64,000 nucleotides of DNA, taken from the NCBI GenBank assembly GCA_964470345.1, contig CAYYBE010000001.1:1-64000 (forward strand), in the 5' to 3' direction. The notes beneath the pieces were generated by a model that saw only the letters and a program-made list of their open reading frames with translations, had not been told where the DNA came from and made no database searches. Source of the stretch: CAYYBE01 sp964470345. Its GTDB lineage: Bacteria; Babelota; Babeliae; Babelales; Babelaceae. The translations under genes and the position numbers were made by a program. This document shows positions 35,307 to 43,518 of the stretch, piece after piece (the first letter of the stretch is position 1; each line of letters opens with the position of its first letter).

Positions 35307-36335
35307 ATGCAGTATATGAAATCCCTGCATCCCAAATTTTACCACGTAAAGAAGATGGATGAAAGCGAACCATCAAAAGAAGCGCTGGCCCGAGAACAAA
35401 AGATTCTTAACTTTGAAAAGTTAAAATCAGAAGGTTGTTCAGAACAGACTGTTTTGGACATTCTCGAAGTATCGCGCGCAACGATGTATCGATGGAAACG
35501 ACAATATCGATTGTTTGGAGTGCTTGGCTTGGAATCCGAGAGCAGGCGCCCCCAAAACACCCGCAAGCCTGTGTGGACTACTGATGACTTTCTTCGGGTA
35601 GCATCTCTGAGAAAACAACACCCCTGCTGGGGAAAATACAAGATAGCTGTTCTTTTAAAGAGAGATTATGGACGGCATAAGCTTTCAGTAGGTACGGTTG
35701 GCCGGATTATTCAATACGGGATTAAGAAAAATGAAATTAAGCCTGTAAGTTTTTACGACGAGAAAGCTCGTCCTAAACCAAGAGTATTTGATGGATATGC
35801 TCAACGCTGGCAGCCTGGGATGAAGGCAACAAAACCTGGGCAATATCTTCAAATTGATCATATGGTTTCCAGGGAAATCAATGGGAAGCGTTATCGACAC
35901 TTTACCGCTACCGATCCCTTTACTCGCCTTTGCTTTGAAGAGTGTTATTTTCAGGCTACAAGTAACTTGGCGGCGGATTTCCTTGAGAAAATGGTCAATT
36001 TCTTCCCCTTTCCAATAGAATCAATTCAGGTTGATGGGGGCGGTGAATTCAGGGGAGATTTTGAAATTGCCTGTGAAAGTAAAAAGATTCCTCTTTTTGT
36101 GCTCCCCCCAAGGTCACCTGAGCTTAATGGGCGAGTTGAGCGTTCGCATAGGACAGTAAAACTGGAGTTTTATTCATTTTATACAGGTAAGACTGATCTG
36201 GGGTCAATCAGGTTAGCCCTGAAGAAATATAATACGCATTACAATACCCAGCGTCCCCACCAGGCTTTGCGTTATTCTACACCTTGGCAATACTATAAGA
36301 AGTACCAAGGTGCCGGGAGGCTCCCTTGTACCTGA
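35307..36335 (+). CDS. IS481-like DDE transposase
   Basis: 342 residues, uninterrupted. N-terminal HTH (SEQTVLDILEVSRATMYRWK) followed by RLFGVLGLESESRRP, the usual IS481/IS3 OrfA-like linker, then an rve integrase core. Catalytic residues: D in YLQIDHMVS, D in IQVDGGGEF, and E in NGRVERSHRT, 35 positions after the second D. The C-terminal YNTQRPHQAL motif is typical. A single long frame without the frameshift of IS3 elements favours IS481. Translation is probably limited by the hairpin over its ribosome site. Confidence 0.94.
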   Translation: MQYMKSLHPKFYHVKKMDESEPSKEALAREQKILNFEKLKSEGCSEQTVLDILEVSRATMYRWKRQYRLFGVLGLESESRRPQNTRKPVWTTDDFLRVASLRKQHPCWGKYKIAVLLKRDYGRHKLSVGTVGRIIQYGIKKNEIKPVSFYDEKARPKPRVFDGYAQRWQPGMKATKPGQYLQIDHMVSREINGKRYRHFTATDPFTRLCFEECYFQATSNLAADFLEKMVNFFPFPIESIQVDGGGEFRGDFEIACESKKIPLFVLPPRSPELNGRVERSHRTVKLEFYSFYTGKTDLGSIRLALKKYNTHYNTQRPHQALRYSTPWQYYKKYQGAGRLPCT

Positions 36336-36463
36336 AAAAAAGTCTCATATGTAGTGAGCCAGCACAACGGGTTGAGAAAACTGTTGGATTTGATAGGCTT
36401 TTCTTAGATATCTTTGCGAATATGCCCTTTATAAGGGGCGTTTAAGAAAGGATGGATCATTGA

Positions 36464-36688
36464 ATGGCTGAATTACTGATGTTCGGGTTAGCCGGCGTAG
36501 CAATGATGCTTGAGCTCTACCGCGCGGGATTAATGTTGTTGGTTCCCCTCCTCCTTTGGGTAGGGACGGTTGGTTTAGGCTATTTTTTTGATTGCGATTG
36601 GTTCTCTCATCTCTTTATTATCGTAGGGCTTTTAGTGATGGCCGTTGTTGCCGCTCCCTATTTGACCTGGTTTAAGCATAAAAAATAA
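36464..36688 (+). CDS. Small membrane protein ahead of NfeD
   Basis: 74 residues, two or three hydrophobic helices: LLMFGLAGVAMMLELYRAG, LLVPLLLWVGTVGLGYFF and LFIIVGLLVMAVVAAPYLTW. Ends in a basic KHKK tail. AAAGGATGG lies about 11 bases upstream. No family recognised, but the opening (a glycine-rich helix then LELYRAG) resembles the membrane part of NfeD-like proteins, so it may be a split or diverged NfeD transmembrane subunit. First gene of the NfeD-SPFH group. Confidence 0.72.
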   Translation: MAELLMFGLAGVAMMLELYRAGLMLLVPLLLWVGTVGLGYFFDCDWFSHLFIIVGLLVMAVVAAPYLTWFKHKK

Positions 36689-36754
36689 TGCTCATTTGAG
36701 GTGCGAACATACGTTCGTAACCCTCTAGAACAGTTTGTTCTACGAAAGTTTCCT

Positions 36755-37195
36755 ATGGAAGAATTGTTGTGGCTTTGGATGAGTGTCATCTGCGGCTCGC
36801 TTATTCTTGAACTTACCCATCCCGGTCTTTTCTTTTTCCTCTCTCTTTCTCTTGGCGGATCTGTTGCGCTTGGCATGGCTCTCGCGGGATTGTCTTTGGA
36901 AATCCAAGTGACAATTTTTATAGCGAGTGCTGCACTTGCGTTTATCGTGCTTCGTGCTTTTGTTGCTGGTCGTAAAGCGGGAACCCATCATAAAACGAAT
37001 ACTGAGGCGCTTATCGGTAAAAAAGCAGTAGTGGTCAGTCGCATAGCGTACCCATCCAGTGGACTTGTTAAAGTACAAGGAGAGGTTTGGTCGGCGCGAG
37101 CGGGAGAGCAAGAAGTGGTGAACCCCGGTGAGATTGTTGAAATTATTGCAATTATTGGTTGTCACTTGATGGTGAAGAAAATTGATTTAGTTTAG
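36755..37195 (+). CDS. NfeD-like membrane protein (short form)
   Basis: 146 residues from ATG 36755; the frame from GTG 36701 adds a hydrophilic stretch without a ribosome site. N-terminal membrane part (WMSVICGSLILELTHPGLFF and two further helices) followed by an OB-fold: LIGKKAVVVSRI, GLVKVQGEVWSARAG and GEIVEIIAIIGCHLMVK. This is the NfeD C-terminal beta-barrel. NfeD proteins work with SPFH/stomatin partners in membrane microdomains; the partner follows 11 bases downstream. No protease domain, so it belongs to the short NfeD1b type. Confidence 0.9.
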   Translation: MEELLWLWMSVICGSLILELTHPGLFFFLSLSLGGSVALGMALAGLSLEIQVTIFIASAALAFIVLRAFVAGRKAGTHHKTNTEALIGKKAVVVSRIAYPSSGLVKVQGEVWSARAGEQEVVNPGEIVEIIAIIGCHLMVKKIDLV

Positions 37196-37206
37196 AAGGG
37201 GAAACT

Positions 37207-38208
37207 ATGATTTCAGAATTAGTTATTGTGCTCGGTGTCGTAATCTTAGTCGGCATTGTTGTGCTTGCACAATCTGTGTACCTGGTAAAGCAGGCTGAAG
37301 GCATTGTAATTGAACGTTTTGGTCGTTACCATATGACCCTACATCCTGGCATGCATTTGATTGTTCCGTTTATCGATGTTCCTCGCCAAGTAACCTGGAC
37401 CTTTGTAAAAGAAGTAGAGGGTAAACGGTATTATCGCTATTCAAAAACATTCTCTCGCCTTGATTTGCGTGAAACAGTCTATGATTTTCCTCGACAAATC
37501 GTAATCACCAAAGATAATGTATCGATCGAAATTAACGCACTTTTATATTATCAAGTTACTGACCCAAAGGCGGCAGTATATGAAGTTGCCAATCTTTCAG
37601 AAGCAATTGAAAAATTAACCCATGCAACGCTGCGCAATATTATTGGTGCCATTGACCTTGATGCAACCCTGATTTCTCGTGATCAGATTAATGCAAAATT
37701 ACGCTTAATCTTAGATGAAGCGACCGATAAATGGGGCGTAAAAATTAATCGTGTTGAGCTCCAAGAAATTAACCCGCCTCATGATATTCGTGATGCGATG
37801 GAAAAGCAGATGCGTGCAGAGCGTGAAAAACGGGCGGTTATTCTGGAAGCAGAAGGGGCAAAGCGATCGGCTATTTTGCGTGCTGAAGGTGAACAAGAAT
37901 CTCAAGTTTTGGCTGCACGTGGTGCTGGTGATGCTCAACGAATCCGGGCAGAAGCAGAAGCTATGGCGCGATTGACCATTACCCAAGCGGAAGCAAAGGC
38001 ACTTGAGCTGATTAAACAAGCTTGTCCGCAGGGTGATCCTACCAAATTTCTTCTTTCGCTCCAGTATATAAATACGCTGCCTAAGATCATGGAAGGGCGT
38101 GATCATAAGATGATTGTGGTCCCGTATGAAGTTATGGGGACAATGGGGTCGCTTGCTTCCCTCAAAGAGCTTTTACAAAACGATACAGCTTCATCTACAA
38201 CGCGCTAA
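37207..38208 (+). CDS. SPFH/band-7 protein (stomatin or QmcA-like)
   Basis: 333 residues. One N-terminal membrane helix (VIVLGVVILVGIVVLAQ), then the SPFH domain: VKQAEGIVIERFGRYHMTLH, IVPFIDVP, DNVSIEINALLYYQVTD. A long Glu/Ala/Arg coiled coil (AEREKRAVILEAEGAKRSAI) mediates oligomerisation. AGAAGGGGAAACT precedes ATG. The NfeD-SPFH gene pair is widespread and is thought to organise lipid microdomains and control membrane proteases. The sequence of the SPFH core is well conserved, the C-terminal 30 residues are not. Confidence 0.94.
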   Translation: MISELVIVLGVVILVGIVVLAQSVYLVKQAEGIVIERFGRYHMTLHPGMHLIVPFIDVPRQVTWTFVKEVEGKRYYRYSKTFSRLDLRETVYDFPRQIVITKDNVSIEINALLYYQVTDPKAAVYEVANLSEAIEKLTHATLRNIIGAIDLDATLISRDQINAKLRLILDEATDKWGVKINRVELQEINPPHDIRDAMEKQMRAEREKRAVILEAEGAKRSAILRAEGEQESQVLAARGAGDAQRIRAEAEAMARLTITQAEAKALELIKQACPQGDPTKFLLSLQYINTLPKIMEGRDHKMIVVPYEVMGTMGSLASLKELLQNDTASSTTR

Positions 38209-38223
38209 GCAGGGTCCAATCCC

Positions 38224-38253
38224 TTGCTTTAACTTTCCCGAAAACAGTACACT
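38224..38253 (+). promoter_or_regulatory. Candidate promoter of the 38294 gene
   Basis: TTGCTT, 18-base spacer, TACACT; about 34 bases from likely transcription start to ATG 38294. Confidence 0.45.
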
Positions 38254-38293
38254 GACGATGTGGGGGGACATGCCGCATTGAGGAGTTGGTGTC

Positions 38294-38947
38294 ATGAAGC
38301 GTATACTGTTTTTGGGTCTTCTGGGAATTTCTTGCTCTTGCTCTGCAATCAAGAATAAAATTACTATCTATAATCAAAGTGATTCTTCTGTTTTAATAGC
38401 GCTTGATACAAAAGAGCGGCAACCGGTGAGGAAAGATTCTGTTGATGCCGGACAGGCCCGTAATTTTTACCTTCCCGGTATTACTGAAAAACAACCATAC
38501 TATTTGCTGATTGATACTGAAGGAGAGCAGCGGTTATTTACCATTCATTTGGTAGGGAAACGAATTGTATTGCGTCGAGGGGACCAAGACCTTGGTGAAA
38601 TGCCAAGCGGTGTTTTTAATGATATCGGTCTTTCGCTTGTTGTGTACGGTTCAATCTTCCCTTACCTTCCTGAAGCTCGTCTTGTGAGTTCGGTATCTCC
38701 TGCTGAGCGCAATAAAATCTTACATCCAGATGAAGAAGCACGAGAACCACAGACCCCAGAGGGCAAGCAGGTAGCAGCAGTTTTCGAATCGCTTGATGAT
38801 GACCCCGTTGATAGCCCTGTGGCCAAAATTACCGAAGAAACTGAAGAGTCACAAACTCCACAGTCCGAGATTACAGAGCCGCAGGCTCAAGAGCCAGAAG
38901 TCCCAGAACTACGAGCAAAGAAGTCGTCAGAATGGTCTGAAGATTAA
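38294..38947 (+). CDS. Exported protein with acidic repeat tail
   Basis: 217 residues; GAGGAG nine bases before ATG. Signal peptide MKRILFLGLLGISCSCSA; the ISC-SC end resembles but does not match a lipobox well. A beta-rich domain follows (KITIYNQSDSSVLIALDT; LFTIHLVGKRIVLRRG). From residue 145 on the chain is acidic and Pro/Gln-rich with recurring EPQTPEG, ESQTPQSE, EPQAQEPE blocks. No family recognised. Probably periplasmic or surface-exposed. Ends at a strong terminator. Confidence 0.75.
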   Translation: MKRILFLGLLGISCSCSAIKNKITIYNQSDSSVLIALDTKERQPVRKDSVDAGQARNFYLPGITEKQPYYLLIDTEGEQRLFTIHLVGKRIVLRRGDQDLGEMPSGVFNDIGLSLVVYGSIFPYLPEARLVSSVSPAERNKILHPDEEAREPQTPEGKQVAAVFESLDDDPVDSPVAKITEETEESQTPQSEITEPQAQEPEVPELRAKKSSEWSED

Positions 38948-38977
38948 GCAAAATGATTGGTAAAGTCTGTAAAAAAC

Positions 38978-39015
38978 AAAAAGAGCCATGTTACTCGAGT
39001 AACATGGCTCTTTTT
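38978..39015. terminator. Perfect palindromic bidirectional terminator
   Basis: AAAAAGAGCCATGTTAC with its exact complement around TCGA; 38 bases in all, A-run on one side and U-run on the other. Ends the 38294 gene and the rpsA-ndk operon. Confidence 0.93.
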
Positions 39016-39033
39016 GTTTTTTAGATCTGAGTT

Positions 39034-39444
39034 TTAGCGCAGAGCTGGAAAGAAGAATGCGAGCTCTGATGCAGCAGTCTGTGGACTGTCTGAACCATGC
39101 GTTGCATTACTACCGATATGAGTCCCAAACATGCGTCGGAGTGTTCCTACCGAAGCTTGTGCTGGGTTTGTAGCTCCCATCAAGGTGCGCCAATCTTGAA
39201 TAGCGTTTTCTTTTTCTAACGCTACAACAATGACAGACCCTGAAGAGATATACTCTACCAGTTCACCGAAAAATGGACGTTCTTTGTGAACGGCATAAAA
39301 TGCCTCAGCTTCTTGTTTGCTGAGTTTTGTTTTACGCATTTCAACAATAGAAAAACCATTGAGTTCAATGAGCTGAAGAATCATACCGCTGTGCTTTGCC
39401 TGAACTGCATCGGGCTTAATAATACCCAGTGTTCTTTCTGCCAT
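39034..39444 (-). CDS. ndk: Nucleoside diphosphate kinase
   Basis: 136 residues from ATG 39444 (TAGGAG six bases upstream); a longer frame to 39522 overlaps rpsA and lacks a ribosome site. Opening RTLGIIKPDAV, the GSVIVVALEKENAI block and the phosphohistidine in NATHGSDS are all present. Transfers gamma phosphate between NTPs and NDPs. Seven bases after the rpsA stop, so cotranscribed. In an organism with few nucleotide pathways it may balance imported pools; that is inference. Confidence 0.96.
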   Translation of the reverse strand: MAERTLGIIKPDAVQAKHSGMILQLIELNGFSIVEMRKTKLSKQEAEAFYAVHKERPFFGELVEYISSGSVIVVALEKENAIQDWRTLMGATNPAQASVGTLRRMFGTHIGSNATHGSDSPQTAASELAFFFPALR

Positions 39445-39451
39445 GATGCTC

Positions 39452-41305
39452 CTACTTTTCTTCGTCTGAAGAATCTGGTGTTGACTTACCAGCTTTGCGA
39501 GCAGCATGCTTTTCAAGCTCAAGCTGCAATTGGGACTTCATCTTGTCTCCAACATATTCGCTACCACTGGCTTGTTCAGTTCGTTTTCCAGGACGACGGC
39601 TGCTTACTGCAAGCTTTGATTTTGCTTGTTTTTGCTTATCTTCATCTTGAGAAGCAGAAGCTGCTTGTTCAGAGCGAAGGCTCAAGCCAATCTTTTGTTC
39701 GTCCTTGTTAACTTTAATAACGCGGAAGGTTGCTTTTTGTCCGACTTTCAGCACATCTTCAACCTTATTGACTGGTTGGTCAGCAAGCTCTGAGATATGG
39801 ATCAGTCCTTCAATGCCATCAGGCAGTTTTACAAAGGCACCAAAATCGGTGATCTTAGAAACTTCACCTTCGACCGAAGTTCCCACAGGGTAACTTTGTT
39901 CGATCAGTTCCCAAGGATTTTGTGCAAGTTGCTTGATGCTCAAAGAGATCTTCTTCTTTGTCTTATTAATATCGGTAATGACCGCTTCAATCGTGTCACC
40001 CTTCTTGAACATGTCAGCAGGGTTCTTGATATGGGAGGTCCATGAAAGATCAGAAACGTGAACAAGTCCATCAACGCCCGGGATTAATTGAACAAAGACA
40101 CCGAAGTCAGCAACATTGGTGACGGTACCGGTAATCTTTTGTCCGACCGTATATTGTTCTGTAACAACATCCCAAGGATTGCGTTCGAGTTGTTTAATAC
40201 TCAAGGACATGCGGCGATTTTCTTTATCTAAAGCAACGACCAAGGCCTCGATCTCTTGTCCAGCCTTAAAGTGTTTGTTGAGGTCGTTGATACGGTCGAC
40301 CCATGAAATTTCAGAGATGTGGGCAAGTCCTTCAACACCTTTGGCAACTTCAACAAACAGGCCGTAATCGGTAATGCTTGAAATCGTACCTTTGATCTTT
40401 GATCCAACCGTAATATCTGCAGGAAGTTGTTCCCAAGGATTGCCTTGCAATTGTTTGAGGCCCAAGGAAATCTTCTCGTTTGCTGAATCAAGGCTTAAAA
40501 TCTTGACGTTAATGTTGTCGCCAATTTTCAAAATTTCGCTTGGATGTGCAATGCGACCCCAAGTCATATCAGTGATATGGAGCAAGCCGTCTACACCACC
40601 GATGTCGATAAAGGCACCGTAGTTTGTGATGTTTTTGACAACGCCTTGAATTGTTTGGCCAACAGCCAATGTTTCAAAGGTCTTCTTGCGGCTTTCTGCA
40701 CGTTGTTCTCCAAGGAACTTACGGCGAGAAATAATGACATTACCACGTTTTGGATGGACCTTGATGATGTAGGCAGTGATAGTTTTGCCTAAGAAATCAT
40801 CAAAATTCATGACGCGTTGAATGTCTACTTGTGAACCTGGCAAGAAGGCAGAGATACCAATGTCGACGTTCAAGCCACCCTTAACCTTATGAGTGACAAT
40901 ACCTTCGATTGGCTTATTCTCTTCAAAGAGCTTCATAACCTTAGCCCATGCACGGGCAGCCTTAGCTTTTTCATAGCTGAGCGTGATAGTGCCTTCGGCA
41001 TTTTCCAGCTCGTCGATAATCACTTCGATTGGTGCATTAGCAAAAAACTTTTTGATTTCATGATCGGCAAATTCATGATTAGGGATAAGCCCTTCTGATT
41101 TAAAACCGATATCAACAAGAACACCATCGCCGGTAATTTCGATCACTTTTCCCGTAATCAAACCACCTTGTTTGAACGAAATTAATGATCCTTCGTACAG
41201 TTGATTAAGTTCTTGTTTTTGTTCAGGGCTCAACTGGAGAGTTTCGTCATTCCAGGTTGCTTCTGCTTTACCGAATTGGCTGGCTTTTAACAGCTCTTTT
41301 GACAT
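39452..41305 (-). CDS. rpsA: 30S ribosomal protein S1
   Basis: 617 residues with six S1 (OB-fold) domains. Domains 1-2 are the ribosome-binding pair and diverged (GGLITGKVIEITGDGVLVDIG; IEGIVTHKVKGGLNVDIGIS); domains 3-6 are the RNA-binding kind, each with a YGAFIDIG-, DYGLFVEV-, DFGVFVQL- or DFGAFVKL-type core. Between domains lies the repeated SIKQLERNPWDVV motif. The tail after residue 545 is basic, then acidic, low complexity. AAGGAG precedes ATG 41305. Cotranscribed with ndk. Confidence 0.97.
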   Translation of the reverse strand: MSKELLKASQFGKAEATWNDETLQLSPEQKQELNQLYEGSLISFKQGGLITGKVIEITGDGVLVDIGFKSEGLIPNHEFADHEIKKFFANAPIEVIIDELENAEGTITLSYEKAKAARAWAKVMKLFEENKPIEGIVTHKVKGGLNVDIGISAFLPGSQVDIQRVMNFDDFLGKTITAYIIKVHPKRGNVIISRRKFLGEQRAESRKKTFETLAVGQTIQGVVKNITNYGAFIDIGGVDGLLHITDMTWGRIAHPSEILKIGDNINVKILSLDSANEKISLGLKQLQGNPWEQLPADITVGSKIKGTISSITDYGLFVEVAKGVEGLAHISEISWVDRINDLNKHFKAGQEIEALVVALDKENRRMSLSIKQLERNPWDVVTEQYTVGQKITGTVTNVADFGVFVQLIPGVDGLVHVSDLSWTSHIKNPADMFKKGDTIEAVITDINKTKKKISLSIKQLAQNPWELIEQSYPVGTSVEGEVSKITDFGAFVKLPDGIEGLIHISELADQPVNKVEDVLKVGQKATFRVIKVNKDEQKIGLSLRSEQAASASQDEDKQKQAKSKLAVSSRRPGKRTEQASGSEYVGDKMKSQLQLELEKHAARKAGKSTPDSSDEEK

Positions 41306-41387
41306 TCAAAGCTCCTTGTGCGCGTTTTGTTCACAACCCCATGCGCAGTCATCGATTTGGATGAGGTTGCGGTTAGAGAGATTTACC

Positions 41388-41393
41388 ATTATA
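41388..41393 (-). promoter_or_regulatory. Minus-10 of a candidate rpsA promoter
   Basis: TATAAT on the minus strand about 80 bases before the rpsA start; no good minus-35 because the spacer is GC-rich (CGCCGG...CGGCGG). Confidence 0.4.
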
Positions 41394-41436
41394 GCCGCCG
41401 ACAACCGGCGCGCTATCAGAAAACTATAGCATGAAA

Positions 41437-41481
41437 CCAGGGGAATAACAATCAAAAACCCCTGGAGAAACCAAGGGTTTT
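41437..41481. other. Two mutually exclusive hairpins
   Basis: CCAGGGG (41437-41443) pairs with CCCCTGG (41459-41465); the same CCCCTGG can instead pair with CCAAGGG as AAAACCC.TGG / CCA.GGGTTTT (41455-41481). They lie between the terminator of the 41542 gene and the rpsA promoter. Confidence 0.5.
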
Positions 41482-41491
41482 GGGCATAAAA

Positions 41492-41517
41492 AGAGGGAGC
41501 CGTTTCTGACTCCCTCT
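41492..41517 (-). terminator. Terminator of the 41542-42306 gene
   Basis: AGAGGGAG / CTCCCTCT stem, 10-base loop, followed by TTTTT on the minus strand. Confidence 0.87.
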
Positions 41518-41541
41518 GCAGTGTAGGCTTGAATTTAGTGG

Positions 41542-42306
41542 TTAAGCTTTTGGTTGAGTTACTGCTCCGGCAAGCGGAAGGTCAACAGAATCTTTGCCGT
41601 TAAGGGAATTGGACAGTGTGGCAGAGACTGCTCGCCTATGATAAGCGTTACTTACGGCATCTTCTGGATGATTGCTGTAATAGATCAGTTCGAGTACAGA
41701 GCGTTGGCTCTGTGAGAGAGGATCGTTTGCGGACTGGTCTACGAGCATTTGCGTTGTTCGATCTTGTCGCAGGTTTATTGTTGTAGCTGCTGCTGCTTTT
41801 ACCTGCTCGAAAAAGTTGTTGGCTGAATTGTCTTTTGTGCAACCAAACCAAGAAAGACAACGATGAGGGAAGAGGGAAAGAATTTGTTTGTGCCAAGGAA
41901 GATATGAATTTATGGTTCGTTGTAATGTTGAAGCATGAGTATTTTGTTCTTCTTGGGAAAGTTTTGTAAAGCCGACTGGGTTTGCGCTGTAGAGGTTAAC
42001 GGATTCGGCTTCTCTTGTGGAGCGCTTTTTTAAGTATTCGACCCATCGTGGTTGTATCTGTGTTTTGTATCCCCAATATGCCACACCGGCCAGAACTGCT
42101 CCTGCAAACAGGTTGCGATAGCAGAAACTGAGCGTAGTAAAGGGGAAGGTAAGAGTTTTTGCGCTAAAGCTGGCCAATGTTCCCAAAGTAGAGCCAACCC
42201 AGGAGAAATTACCCTGGCTTGCAGGAACTTTTGTTGCTTGCAGGTTAGCTTGAGGGGAGATAAGGGCAAGGCCCAAGATTATAGCGTATAATTTTTGAAG
42301 TTTCAT
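41542..42306 (-). CDS. Exported membrane-anchored protein of unknown function
   Basis: 254 residues. Signal peptide MKLQKLYAIILGLALISPQA; AAAGGACAT upstream of ATG 42306. Hydrophobic helix near residues 62-82 (CYRNLFAGAVLAGVAYWGY), then a soluble part with KLSQEEQNTH, SYLPWHKQILSLFPHRCLSW and NNFFEQVKAAAATTINLRQD. No family recognised. Has its own terminator. Same layout as 34171-34983. The 42307-42525 gap upstream shows a TATAAT on the minus strand but no clear minus-35. Confidence 0.74.
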   Translation of the reverse strand: MKLQKLYAIILGLALISPQANLQATKVPASQGNFSWVGSTLGTLASFSAKTLTFPFTTLSFCYRNLFAGAVLAGVAYWGYKTQIQPRWVEYLKKRSTREAESVNLYSANPVGFTKLSQEEQNTHASTLQRTINSYLPWHKQILSLFPHRCLSWFGCTKDNSANNFFEQVKAAAATTINLRQDRTTQMLVDQSANDPLSQSQRSVLELIYYSNHPEDAVSNAYHRRAVSATLSNSLNGKDSVDLPLAGAVTQPKA

Positions 42307-42525
42307 AGCAGTATGTCCTTTATGTTTAACCTGGAAAGCTTCTAGGATTTCTATCGTTATTATAATGGTGCTATTGGGATTTTATTGCCTATTCAAGATT
42401 ATTTTGGCAGATTCCCACTAGCACTATTTCAGTTTAGCGTGAAAACAGGGTGTGTCAAAGGCCCTTGTTTTTTCTATTTGGCAAAATAAAAATTAGAGTT
42501 TTCCTCTGTGTTTTACCTGGGGCGA

Positions 42526-43401
42526 TTATGCCGCGGCGGCAGCTTGCGCTTTGAGCATGTTCTGCGCATAGTCGAGTGCTCGGTTTGCTCGGGAAAGAGC
42601 TGTTGGGTGGCTGCGTGTAAAGATGTTTCCCGTTGCCCCAGACCGGGCGTTCTCAAGGTACCCTGATGCCCATGCAGAAGCGGCGAGAGGTGATGGCGCA
42701 TGGGAAAGAGCATAGGTGTCTGCTTGGTATTCTGTTACTTGCCAGAGCAGGTTGGCAAAGATTTTATTTCCATACCAGGCTATTAAAAAGGGCAGTGCGA
42801 ATGTAGCGCCCTTTTTGAAGGAAGAAAGGCCCGTTTTGATCGTTTTATTTTCGATCGAATCAATTCTTTGTTGAATCTGCTTATCGTATTTTTCGAGTAG
42901 CTTGGTCGTAAGAAACCAAATTGCTGGAATGGAAAGTGCAGAAAGGGTGGTTCGCACAAGGGAATGATGATACTTTATGTGCCCGATTTCGTGTGCAAGA
43001 TCAAGCGCAGATGAGCCGAGAAGCGGGTTAGTTGCTGGATCAGAGCTTGCTTGCAGGCCAGAGTAAATCTGTGCAGCGAGGCTTCTGTTTATTCCTAAGA
43101 TATGTGCTCCGCTTGTAAAGGCGTTTGGTGAGTGTCCTTCTTTTTCTAATAAAAGGTTTATTGAGGCTGGATTAAGCTGATGCTTGCGTAACTGTTCATC
43201 GATAAATGTAACTATCAAACGATCTGTTAGTGCAGGGTAGTGCCGAAGAAGGCTCCAAGGGGCAAGGACTCGCTCGATGGTAGGGTGCATGATTTTAAAC
43301 CAGCAAGTTGCTTGCAGGGTCCGGTAGCTTGTAGCCTTCCAGGGGAAACACGTGATGCCGGCACTGGTTAAAAAGAGAAGTGCTGCTACGATTTTTTTCA
43401 T
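42526..43401 (-). CDS. M48-like membrane metallopeptidase
   Basis: 291 residues. Signal peptide or anchor at the start (MKKIVAALLFLTSAGITC), then the peptidase domain with zinc motif HEIGH (LDLAHEIGHIKYHH), two hydrophobic segments (LSALSIPAIWFLTT; FALPFLIAWYGNKIFAN) and the third ligand Glu in EYQADTYAL. This is the HtpX/Oma1/BepA layout of membrane or periplasmic proteases handling misfolded envelope proteins. Ends in an Ala-rich tail. The GGGTATTGC before ATG is only a weak ribosome site. Followed on the same strand by nothing until 42306. Confidence 0.88.
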   Translation of the reverse strand: MKKIVAALLFLTSAGITCFPWKATSYRTLQATCWFKIMHPTIERVLAPWSLLRHYPALTDRLIVTFIDEQLRKHQLNPASINLLLEKEGHSPNAFTSGAHILGINRSLAAQIYSGLQASSDPATNPLLGSSALDLAHEIGHIKYHHSLVRTTLSALSIPAIWFLTTKLLEKYDKQIQQRIDSIENKTIKTGLSSFKKGATFALPFLIAWYGNKIFANLLWQVTEYQADTYALSHAPSPLAASAWASGYLENARSGATGNIFTRSHPTALSRANRALDYAQNMLKAQAAAAA

Positions 43402-43518
43402 GCAATACCCAAGTTGTTGTTTATGATTGAGCTTCTGGTGTCTACAACCAGGGTAACATGGTGTGCTGGGTCGGGCAAAGGGTAGTCGAATATAACGATT
43501 AAGAAGGCAGGTTACTCT

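Larger units (their letters stand above)
35227..36366 (+). mobile_element. Complete IS481-like insertion sequence
   Basis: 1140 bp with one transposase gene. Imperfect terminal inverted repeats: left 35227-35253, right 36341-36366; both begin TGT.CTGG and share TACATATGAGACT. Direct repeat ACGGG flanks both ends (35222-35226 and 36367-36371), a 5-bp target duplication. Intact ends, intact gene and a perfect duplication point to recent insertion. No passenger gene. Confidence 0.92.
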
